Source of the DNA: Bombus terrestris
Lineage: Eukaryota; Arthropoda; Insecta; Hymenoptera; Apidae
Assembly (NCBI RefSeq): GCF_910591885.1
Contig: NC_063275.1
Span: forward strand, 17,906,501-17,970,500
DNA length: 64,000 nt
Direction: 5' to 3'
Shown one piece after another: positions 50,101 to 58,570 of the stretch (positions are counted from its first letter, which is position 1; each line of letters opens with the position of its first letter). The translations under genes were made by a program, and so were the position numbers. A model generated the notes under the pieces. That model had not been told where the DNA came from and searched no databases. It worked only from the letters and a program-made list of their open reading frames with translations.

Positions 50101-50374
50101 GTTCAACGCTGTAGAGGCTGCCCTCCCTTTGGACAAATTCACGGCTATGTACAATGAAAAGATGCACACCTCCCCTGCTTTCCAGAATTTCATGCAAAGA
50201 CTGCACTCCAATGAATTCCAGACAATCGTCAACACGGTTTACCAATCACCAATCTTCCTGGAAATGAGGCAGAAGGTCATCAACGACGGAGTGGATCTTG
50301 TCCCTATCAGGGATTTCATCGAAAAGGTGCTTGGCATTCACCTTCCCAGAGTCAACTTCCGTGCTATGTTATGA
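47195..50374 (+). CDS. Secreted G12/Bla g 1-like protein with five tandem insect-allergen repeats
   Basis: A single coding exon of 1,060 codons (1,059 aa). The ATG at 47,195 is the first codon after the TTTTGCAG acceptor. An earlier in-frame TTG at 47,189 lies inside the intron and is not a start. Residues 1-18 are a signal peptide (core LLPVLFTTLVAFA). Residues 33-1,057 are five units of exactly 205 aa starting at M33, M238, M443, M648 and M853. Each unit has two related halves of about 100 aa ending in DMRKVISKIHKLFGM and DLVPIRDFIEKVLGI, the insect allergen-related repeat (Ins_allergen_rp family). Known relatives are cockroach Bla g 1, mosquito G12 and other midgut microvillar proteins, all-alpha shells that bind lipids. 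Butterfly nitrile-specifier protein belongs to the same family. The protein has no Cys, no Trp and no N-glycosylation sequon that I could find. A secreted or microvillar midgut role is inferred from the family. A TATA box, GATA site and leader intron precede it. Confidence 0.96.
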   Translation: MKLLPVLFTTLVAFATANSHYPSPNSRFQYVAMLQAKNFASDELSKDIHDFLNLVDENKIMNIVMSYLEDDEVQRAIEYMYSEAFHDLVRKVEAMPEYQNLVKYMEDSGLDMRKVISKIHKLFGMEDYVPPMEFSSMNTLSNLGGLKALFNAVEAALPLDKFTAMYNEKMHTSPAFQNFMQRLHSNEFQTIVNTVYQSPIFLEMRQKVINDGVDLVPIRDFIEKVLGIHLPRVNFRAMLRAETFASDELSRDIHDFLNLVDENKIMNIVMSYLDDDEVQRAIEYMYSEAFHDLVRKVEAMPEYQNLVKYMEDSGLDMRKVISKIHKLFGMEDYVPPMEFSSMNTLSNLGGLKALFNAVEAALPLDKFTAMYNEKMHTSPAFQNFMQRLHSNEFQTIVNTVYQSPIFLEMRQKVINDGVDLVPIRDFIEKVLGIHLPRVNFRAMLRAETFASDELSRDIHDFLNLVDENKIMNIVMSYLDDDEVQRAIEYMYSEAFHDLVRKVEAMPEYQNLVKYMEDSGLDMRKVISKIHKLFGMEDYVPPMEFSSMNTLSNLGGLKALFNAVEAALPLDKFTAMYNEKMHTSPAFQNFMQRLHSNEFQTIVNTVYQSPIFLEMRQKVINDGVDLVPIRDFIEKVLGIHLPRVNFRAMLRAETFASDELSRDIHDFLNLVDENKIMNIVMSYLDDDEVQRAIEYMYSEAFHDLVRKVEAMPEYQNLVKYMEDSGLDMRKVISKIHKLFGMEDYVPPMEFSSMNTLSNLGGLKALFNAVEAALPLDKFTAMYNEKMHTSPAFQNFMQRLHSNEFQTIVNTVYQSPIFLEMRQKVINDGVDLVPIRDFIEKVLGIHLPRVNSRAMLRAETFASDELSRDIHDFLNLVDENKIMNIVMSYLDDDEVQRAIEYMYSEAFHDLVRKVEAMPEYQNLVKYMEDSGLDMRKVISKIHKLFGMEDYVPPMEFSSMNTLSNLGGLKALFNAVEAALPLDKFTAMYNEKMHTSPAFQNFMQRLHSNEFQTIVNTVYQSPIFLEMRQKVINDGVDLVPIRDFIEKVLGIHLPRVNFRAML
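47291..50365 (+). repeat. Five tandem 615-bp units inside the G12-like gene
   Basis: The units start at 47,291, 47,906, 48,521, 49,136 and 49,751, each exactly 615 bp with no indels. By eye, units 2 and 3 differ at only about three positions. The other neighbours differ at a handful, mostly synonymous. Unit 1 differs from unit 2 at about ten positions within its first 130 bp and at none that I could find in the remainder. Such homogeneity at silent sites implies very recent expansion or ongoing gene conversion. Minus-strand frames that recur every 615 bp are shadows. Confidence 0.97.
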
Positions 50375-52975
50375 GCGAAGTTCTTTTACATTTGCATTTG
50401 TAACCTGATTTTGTGGCTAATTTAGAATTGTAACAATTTGTAGTAATTTAATTTGTATTAAATTTTGCAAGCTTACTTTATCTGACATATTGATTTCCCT
50501 TCAAAAAGGTAAAAATTCATCAACTTATCTATACTGCGCATGTTGTACGTACTACATACACTGTATATATAAATTTAGTTTGAACATATTTCAAAGAATT
50601 CCCTTAATCTTTGCAAAAGCGATGATAGTTTAGACTTTATGTCTGGTAGAGTACACTGGGTTGCATTATTTTATTCTCTTTTCTCGTTCATATGTTGTTT
50701 TTCTTGTCTTTATCTCACCTCAGTTTTACCAAATAGTTTCCGTTTACCTTCTTTGAAATCTTTTCTGTCGCATCTAGTCATCTCTCATCTTCTCTTTTTG
50801 TCGTTCTTCACCTTGCTCGAATCATTTCTCATTGGGATCTTCTTTTCTCCTAATCGTTCTTTACATTCCGTTCTTCGAGCCTCGTTGATTCGAGTGACAT
50901 TTTCCTTATCTTGCACTTTCTCAGTCTTCTAATGGATTCCTCCTTCTTGCGAGCACGCCAATGGCAAGTTCGAAGACTTATTAAAGTATAACAATTTTAA
51001 ATAGAAAAGCAGCGTGGATCAGCTTGTTTTTTCCCTTCCCGTCCTTCCGCTGGTTCTCACAGTGAAAGTTACTTTCCTTTTAAAAGTTAACGCTATGTGC
51101 TCGAACACGGTCCTCTTTTTTTTATCAAATAATTGCCGTTGCTACTTGAGACGAGCCACTGTCGTTTCTAAATAAATTACATTTAAAATATGTTATATTT
51201 ATAAAATGGGTCATTTACCAGCTTCCATCCATTTCCGCCGGATCAATTCGAAGATCACTGTGAAATGATTCAGATAAATAAACAAAATTTTATTCGGACC
51301 TTCTTGTCAACTTCGATCCTTTATGTTTTAGATGAACTGAGGTGTGGAACAAGCTACAGTCTATCGGTCCCAGCAACTATCATCATCAGTAGGACTATAG
51401 CTATATGTATTGGGTTCATCACTAACTTTATTCTTTATTGAATTGCGACAAAATCGAAGCAACCCTTTGTTCTCCTATGTTCATCGTATGAAATCGCAAA
51501 GAACGTAGGAAACACTCTTTTTCATTTGTTTCATGTCGGTATTTCAGAACCTAAGGCAGAAAGTCCCGTTTAATGTCACGTCTACCTTCTTCTTAATGCG
51601 TAATATTCATATATATTCAGTTCAATCATTGACTACTATAAAATCACGTTCAAACTACTGCCGCGTGTTATGCTTAAATTTCATACACCGATTTTTGGAG
51701 TATACGTAATGTAAAGTAAGTAACCGTTCTTCAAATACACCACTAATTTAAAAACAAGGTATAGGATAACGAGATAAAAATGAAAGGTTTAACTTCGCTA
51801 CAAAAGGCACCCAATACGGTATATTTAGCAAGTAATAAAATACATCGGTGTTAGACACAGTACAATACTGAAATAATCATGTTATTAATGTAAATATATA
51901 ATATATACATTTCATTATAATGATGCGGATACTTAAATCTATAGACTAAAATGATCTACTTAAAAAAATATTAATAAATATCTACGAGCGTGTACAATTA
52001 AGTGACTATCGGTATCTTAAGGTACCGTGTTATCCCTTATTATCTCGTCGTTTAATTCGACATCCCAAATTCAAAAGCAATACCAAACAAATAATCGTGG
52101 AGAAAATAGAAAATTATTTACTTTTTGTCTCGCTTAGTGTCACTTTCGAAGAGCGGGATGCTCAGCCGGATGCACCGATTCTATATGGCATGCTCTCGAT
52201 TTTCTTCCTCGATACATCGAACATTCGATAAATTTCGATTCTCGAAAATGAATCACGGTGTGTATGGTATAATACAACTAAAAGTACGACTCGCAAATAA
52301 AAGTAAACGTTACGTGGGAGTGCATCAGACTGTGCCGGGACATAAATTTTTCTCATACCGAACTATCGTCTACAACTACATTTTCTAAATACCTTAATTC
52401 TTTTTCGATCGATCCCAAATTACGAACTAAACGAAGTTTTGGTCACTGTCCATAAGGTATCATTCAAAATACCTTGGCAGACCTTGGCATTAACAATGGC
52501 TTGATCAACTGACTCGCTTGAAAGCAGCGTAACAATACAGAATTATATAACGGGATAATTGCTGATTGCTACATGCACCAACGTGATTTTCCTTTCTTCG
52601 GTCGCTAGCTCAATGAGCACGTGACTATGTTGGTCGAAACCTGTACAGGTGATTGTGTGCTCTTGATTGAAGTTTTTAGATGGAATATGACGCAAAGCTC
52701 TTTATCGCATATACTATTTAATTACAGCACAACGAGATTGTATATTACGGCGATGTACGAATTCCATTTTGTGCTACAAGCATCAGTCAACGAACCATAA
52801 TTGAACCTGCACAGTTACAAACGTCAAGCTTCTCGAGCAAAAAGAAATTGGCATGAGAAATGCGCGTTCTGTATGAAGAGTCTTCAGTTAAGCTCAATCT
52901 AAGCTTCCCTAAGACGTCCACATAGTGAAACGAGAGAGAAACATCGCTCAAACGTAAGTTACTTCTTTTGCTTTG

Positions 52976-53029
52976 TAAATAAAAAAAGAGAGAAATATAG
53001 AAAAAAAAAGAAAGAAAAAGAAAAAAGTG
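52976..53029 (+). repeat. A-rich low-complexity tract
   Basis: A run of A with interspersed G (AAAAAAAGAGAG and similar). It is a simple sequence within the presumed 3' UTR or spacer of the GEF gene. Confidence 0.85.
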
Positions 53030-53385
53030 AGGGTAGAATTTGGCTTTCGTGTACAGGCCAGAGTTAGATTTACATCTACAGGTGATAAAAGGTTTTACAA
53101 ATGACTGACATAAAAAGAATATAATATTATATATATTTAATATATAATCTGGAAATAATATTTAGACTATCGGTTATATTACTTGCGGCTATGTCGTATA
53201 AACCTTTAATATTACATTATATTACAAAGTGGTATGTATGTGTGCGCATTGTTTTGACATTCCTGAAGGGATGCGTTCATTTATGGTCGGAAGCGCATTC
53301 GACAAGGAAACGAACAATGATCTTGGCAACTAATGGAATACCTGAAGAGAAGACGAAACGAGAACTAGTCTTCAGATGTTTCATT

Positions 53386-53410
53386 AAAAAAAAAAAAAAA
53401 AAAAAAAAAA
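53386..53410 (+). repeat. Poly(A) homopolymer, about 25 bases
   Basis: A continuous A run followed by A-rich sequence up to about 53,440. On the GEF transcript strand it would be poly(U). It produces an artificial poly-Lys frame on the plus strand. Confidence 0.9.
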
Positions 53411-53942
53411 CAACAAAAAAGAAAAAAGGAAAGGAAAAAATAATCTGCGTATTCTCGAACTGTGACGTTATTTAACGATAACGTCCTCATTTCGTAATAA
53501 GCGCGAACACAATGTGGACATGGAATATCGATATTTATTCACTACGCATATAAATAAAGTATAAAAGTACCATAAACGAATGGTCGGTAAATCCAAGATA
53601 ATATTCTCAGTCGCTGATTGATCAGGAATGCCAATGTTAATGAGAGTTAATGGCAACCGGTGTATGCTGTTTACAACACTGCAGCACATCGTGAAGCATG
53701 CAGCCATACACATATAGATTCTGTCGGAACACATCTGTATCTATGATCATTCTCTTGAGCACGTTGGTGGATTCGAGGAGATAGTATAAGAAAATACACG
53801 TCGCCGTTACTTCTGAAAAATCAATGGTTTATAAAATTCAGACGTGACAACTATATATGCAATCGCCTAGATCAATGAAATTCGAAGCGTATCAAAAGAT
53901 AAATTCACTTGAAAGTTGAGCTCTCTGGGACACAAGGTATAT

Positions 53943-53981
53943 TGTGGGTGTTTAGGGTGTGTCTGTGTATGTGTATGTGTG
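53943..53981 (+). repeat. (TG/TATG)n microsatellite
   Basis: An imperfect TGTG/TATG run within the presumed 3' UTR of the GEF gene. Confidence 0.8.
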
Positions 53982-54353
53982 CCTCTTTGCGAACTCTGTC
54001 ACATAAAACAGGATTCACATTAAACGTTTTGCAACAGACGCTCGTGACGGAACTCACGTGATAAGCGTAATGCAGCGATCTATTGGACTGTGTTTACGGC
54101 GTTGTTACATGCCATCTTATAGCTCGTGGTCATTCATCGAACTAAGATTGCCCAAGAAAAATACGCGCTCTAGTACTCTCTATTCAGTTACACGCACGTG
54201 GTCGTCGCCACTTTCCAATGAAAAATTTTATGCAATTCGAGTGAGTCACACTGCATTCACTATAAGACAACTTGCAAGTGAATCGACAACACGTATGTAT
54301 ATAACATATACTCTTTTATATCAGAGCCGTGCCGCCCTTTTCAGGGGTGACAC

Positions 54354-57300
54354 TTATAAATTAATGGACATGTCTTGGTCGTAAGGGGTGAGATTCGTAT
54401 CGGACGAAGAAGCCGAGGTAACTGTTGCTGTCGCGGTTGCGCTGGTCGGTGATTGGAGAGGCGTCGACGTCGTTGGTAGATGGGACGTGGGACTTTCCAG
54501 AGTCGAGTTCCAGTGACTTCTCTCAGTTCCATCGCCACCATCATCCGAAACGATTGAAATATCGGCTATTATGCCGCTTTCTGCAACCCACACAATGGTA
54601 GTATAGACAGGAATCTTATAGAAACCAATACACCATAATATATATGGAAAGAATGTTATACACGTACCAACACTGCACTGACTGTTGAGCGTAGTACTAC
54701 GATGATGAGGTCGAGGACTTGTATCCAAACCGAGATTCAACGTCGTCGGAGGGCCGCTACTTCCGCCGCTACTCGATGACGAACTTACGGAAATTACACT
54801 GTGCGGCCTCCTGCTGCAGCGTCCCGAGTCCTCTGACATTGATACCGCTATCGAGTTTCTAAATCTAGGTGCTGCTTAATAGCAAGCAATTAAATTAATA
54901 GCTATAGATATCTTACTTCGTAGATGATTTAAGATTATTTAAAGTCATGAAAGATCATTCTATTCAAAATAATCGATCGTATACTTACTTTTCGAGAGTT
55001 GAGCTACACTGATAGAACGATCATTGATCTGATCCGCGCTAGGCCTAATGTCCAAACAAGGTTTATTTCCGATGCCCATGCTCGACATCTCTGCCAGGCG
55101 CACTTCTGTCGTCACAAAAGGCGTTCTCGTTAAGTCGGCCCGCAAACACGGTTGCAGGAAGCTATATTTCAAAACGTAGCGTACCTCTGTTTCGCAGCGC
55201 CTGTTTCCATAAAAGGTTGCTCAGTTCCTCCGTCCAGGCTTTCTTAATGTCCTCGCTTGCACACTGCAACGTGTACGTGTCGCCTGGTTTCCTCTTGCGG
55301 AACCAAATCTCGAACTTCGTAGGCGAGTCCGCGATCACGGCGGTCAACCCGATGTCCGTCGTTTTGATGCTGTGCTTATAGATGTAAATATCGAGGTTCT
55401 GAAAAAGCAAACAACCCATCGTTTGTATATCGCACAACGAGCAGATCGGTAAACTACATGAAGTAGACTAAACAGCTGTTTCACCTTTCTGTCGGGGAAT
55501 CTTCTCGCTTTGCTGAAGAGAATAAGGTCTTCGAACAGGAAAACTTGTCGCAAGCATTTCTTGCCTTTACCCTGCCACACCAAGAACTCGTTTTGACGAA
55601 GTAGTCTGCCCTGCTCCTTCACGTTCACCTACAATTCACGTAAATTTTACCGTCTATAGAATCCTGTTACTACGACAAAGAACGACTCTCCATTGCCATT
55701 GTTGACACGATTGTTTCTTCTACTAGTTATTACATTATTATTTAGTTACAATATCGCGTCTCTAGAATAGTATTGTATATTAAATACGTGGACATACATC
55801 ACAATCTCGAAGGGAATCCATCGCTAGCAGATCGTTCCCGTGACGTAGTTGGAATCGTACCATCTGCTCAGCCGCCCTCAAATCCGCCTCCCCTTCGACT
55901 ATCGGCTTCATACCGTCGTCCTTCTCATCCTTCTCGTCTTTACCGGACATTTGTTCGGAGAGATCGGTGCCCGCTTTGACCAGCTGCTGTAGCAGTAGCG
56001 CGTACTTTCCCATTCGTTGAACCGGCTTCAGTAGGTAACTAGCAAGGTCCATCTTGTCACCGAGCTCGAGTTGCTTCTGCTTGAAGAACGCGGTGCCGTA
56101 CTCGGCCATCAGGGAGTCGGAATTTGGTTTGTTCTTGTTGTACAGTGCATAAAGGTAGAATTTTTTCTCCTGCAACGTGAATGTAAAGCAAAACAGTAAA
56201 GTAAAACATTCAACACGAAGAAGATAAATTTAAGAGAAGATCTAGGAAAGAATTTGAAAGAAAGAAAAAGACTCACGTGTCTGAGGAAGCATTGTCCCAC
56301 GTTCATTGGCGACTGTTCGCACTGTTCCAGTTCCCGTAGGAAATGCTGACTATGAAACTCGTATATCTTCTCGACGTTACCGAAGATCACGTTGCGTTGT
56401 CCCCTGAGCGCCTGAGGAATGTCCTCCCTCACCAGCTCCGGAATATAATTCTTTTAAAAACAGTGATAAACGTTAATCACGATATCAGCAAAATACGATG
56501 CGACGCGTATGTTAAGCGATACGAAGCAAAACAGTTACCTCTATTATATACTCAAGAGACTTTACGTAGTCCCGCTCGGTCTGTATCATTTCCCTCATTA
56601 TGAGCAGTATTGTCCTGCAAGGTGAAATTCCTCGTTAACCACGTTGCCGCGCATGTAACAATTCCGCATAATCGCACGATAGAATTATTATAGATAAGTA
56701 TTGTTAGCAAGGCTGAGCCAAGGAATACGGAAAAAGAATTGAAAACGTAACGAGAAATCCGCTATCTTTCACGCGGAGTTTGAACACATTGAGGAACTTT
56801 TATATTCCTAGCGAAAAGCTTTTAACGAGAATTTTAATCAGGTTAGCGATAATAACAATGCCAGTTGCACAACACTTGCATATACATTGAGACTAATAGA
56901 ATAGTAAAAAAATAAAACAGAATTTTTATTACGTACTTTTTGGCCTTCATTCCAGGAGCAATGCTGGCAGCTCTGTGAAGGTGTGAGTTCACCGGTGGCT
57001 TGACCAGCCTTCGTGGAGCAGGGCTTCGGGGTGGCGTTCGCGGAGGAGAGCAATCGAGCAGCTGTTCGGCGCTCTCTCGAAGCTCCGCGATGTTGTCCAG
57101 TACCGGTCGACCGCCGCTTCCTGCCGATCCTACGCTCTCCATGGGACAAGCGTACGATGCGCTGCTGTCGCTGTCATCCCACGAAGTTCCTGGAACAGTC
57201 GTAGCACATTGCAGTGGAGACACTTCCGAGGAACGATCGGGGTAAGTGAATGAATCTTGGAATATTTTCAACTTGTACTCTTTTTGCTTTATCTCGGTAT

Positions 57301-58007
57301 AGTTTTCGTATCGTGTTTCGAACGTTAAACGCGGACAAGGTTATACAACTTATAAATGGACGTTCACACGCACTTAATTTTTATCAATTTTAAGTCTAAA
57401 ACACAATTATACCGTGAATGATGGATCGTTCTATATTATCTAAATAAAAATATCCTTTTGCGTTTAACAAGAATAATATTTTATGTGTTCTAACGCATAT
57501 AATACCAAACATTGTGAGCATAAAGTAAATAGATAGTAAAGAGCAAGAGGTCTACATACTCTTCGTCAAACTGTCCTCCCAGGAGGTAGCAGACTCCGAG
57601 GCGGCGAAGGATCTCCTCCTGGCCGGACTGCCAGGTGCGGAAGTCGTCCTCGCCATTTCCAGCGCTTCCGCGCACTTGTTCCTGGCGATGCGGCATTGTT
57701 CCAAGAGGATCTCGTTACCGAGTTTCTCGGCGAGCGCCATCATTTCCGTGAAATGCTCGGGAGGCAGGGGTGGTCTGGCCATCAGAAACTGCTGGGCCCC
57801 CCGTTCGCCAGCGAGACGAGCCTCCTGGGCCCATTCGTACGCACGATCTTGAAGCAGGCAACATCTCGACGTGTCTTCGAGGTATTCGCGCCTGTCCTCC
57901 AGACGGGAACCGAATCCTCGAAGATGATGCTTCAAGGATCTCGCGAGTTCGCGAAGTCCGCTCGCACTCGCCGCCTCGGCAAGGTCGCTTCCTTTGTCAA
58001 GATGTCT
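54354..58007 (-). CDS. PLEKHG4/puratrophin-1-like Rho guanine-nucleotide exchange factor (C-terminal ten exons)
   Basis: The exons in transcript order are 58,007-57,560, ~57,255-56,937, 56,614-56,539, 56,450-56,277, 56,169-55,798, 55,628-55,485, 55,398-55,185, 55,105-54,989, 54,874-54,668 and 54,580-54,354. All are GT-AG and phase-consistent, giving 765 codons plus stop. The second acceptor is the least certain (57,255 or about 57,231). The first exon is a spectrin-like helical segment (LRELARSLKHHLRGFGSRLE). A Pro/Ser-rich linker (CSPPRTPPRSPAPRR) follows. The DH domain is about residues 258-460 (TERDYVKSLEYIIE, LRGQRNVIFGN, DLASYLLKPVQRMGKYALLL). The PH domain is about 464-582 (RQVFLFEDLILFSKARR, KFEIWFRKRK, AWTEELSNLLWKQAL). 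The tail has VRLAEMSSMGIGNKPC and INDRSIS, the strong PLEKHG4-family signature. Such proteins activate Rho GTPases and remodel actin. Drosophila Pura is a likely relative. The N-terminal part (Sec14-like region in the family) is missing from view. Confidence 0.93.
54868..54877 (-). promoter_or_regulatory. NAGNAG tandem splice acceptor in the GEF gene
   Basis: The acceptor of the ninth listed exon reads AAGCAG on the minus strand, so splicing may begin at 54,874 or 54,871. The two products differ by one Ala (TAPRF or TPRF). Tandem acceptors of this kind are often used alternatively. Confidence 0.6.
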
Positions 58008-58384
58008 CTGTAACAGAAAATGATAATTCGGTGATACTCCATGGTTATTCTAATCGTCAGTTATGATCGAGATATTAATTCATTAAATACACCATTGTTT
58101 ACTGCAAAAGAATTTATAAGTGTCAAAATTATACGTGGATTACACTAAATAATTCAGTTACTCCATTCACAGTGTATATATATACACACATTGAATCAGC
58201 ATATGACTATGAGAAGATTCATTACTATAAAACAAAGAGATAAAGCAAACGACCATGTGATTCCACGCTATTTCTAGATTTATTGTTTCTCCTCGAATGC
58301 GATTCCCCTAGAACTGTGTTTGTTCAGATTTGCCATGAATACGATATTGTGTGTAAACACACGAAACTATTTCATCGGTCTGAC

Positions 58385-58570
58385 CGTAACAAAAGAGAAC
58401 AATAAAGACCCTGCTTCTTCGGTGGAAACGATATCCTGTTCTGAGCGAATCGAACTGGAACTCCCGCGGTGCAGTAGGGAACCGTGCCTAATGGCGGGAC
58501 CATAAATCGACATATGGGGAAAGGAACGCAGCGATGAGCAAGGGAGTTCGTGCTCTTCGCTACAGGACAT
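58385..58570 (-). CDS. Possible alternative first coding exon of the GEF gene
   Basis: An ATG at 58,570 opens a frame of 62 codons up to a possible donor (ACG followed by GTCAGA) after 58,385. It is in phase 0, which matches the phase-0 acceptor of the GEF exon at 58,007. The peptide begins MSCSEEHELPCSSLRSF and continues with a Ser-rich, natural-looking composition (HRGSSSSIRSEQDIVSTEEA). The donor is suboptimal. If used, it would give a GEF isoform of about 827 aa lacking the Sec14-like N-terminus. The alternative is that it is chance and the true upstream exons lie beyond the window or in unrecognised short exons. Confidence 0.3.

Larger units (their letters stand above)
50375..54353. other. 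Convergent 3' interval between the G12-like gene and the Rho GEF
   Basis: Holds the 3' UTRs of both convergent genes. ATTAAA-type signals lie near 50,458 and 50,978 on the plus strand. TTTATT (AATAAA on the minus strand) occurs at about 53,534. 50,640-50,935 is pyrimidine-rich and yields a hydrophobic frame that I reject as a gene. AT-rich sequence and simple repeats (52,976-53,029, 53,386-53,410 and 53,943-53,981) fill much of the rest. Confidence 0.6.

Noticed and set aside
47294..50235. Recurring minus-strand frames of 66-86 codons every 615 bp
   Set aside because: Antisense shadows of the repeat units. They recur only because the coding strand repeats.
47291..50365. CRISPR-like or satellite array
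   Set aside because: The unit is 615 bp, coding, in frame and part of one secreted protein. There are no spacers.
50639..50932. 97-codon hydrophobic plus-strand frame downstream of the G12-like gene
   Set aside because: The T/C-rich 3' flank forces Phe, Leu and Ser codons. There is no family and no promoter.
53191..53475. Frame ending in a poly-Lys run
   Set aside because: The Lys run is the poly(A) homopolymer at 53,386-53,410. The rest lies in the presumed 3' UTR of the minus-strand GEF.
57000..57245. Plus-strand frames over the GEF Pro/Ser linker exon
   Set aside because: Antisense to a phase-consistent exon of the GEF. GC-rich codons leave the opposite strand open.
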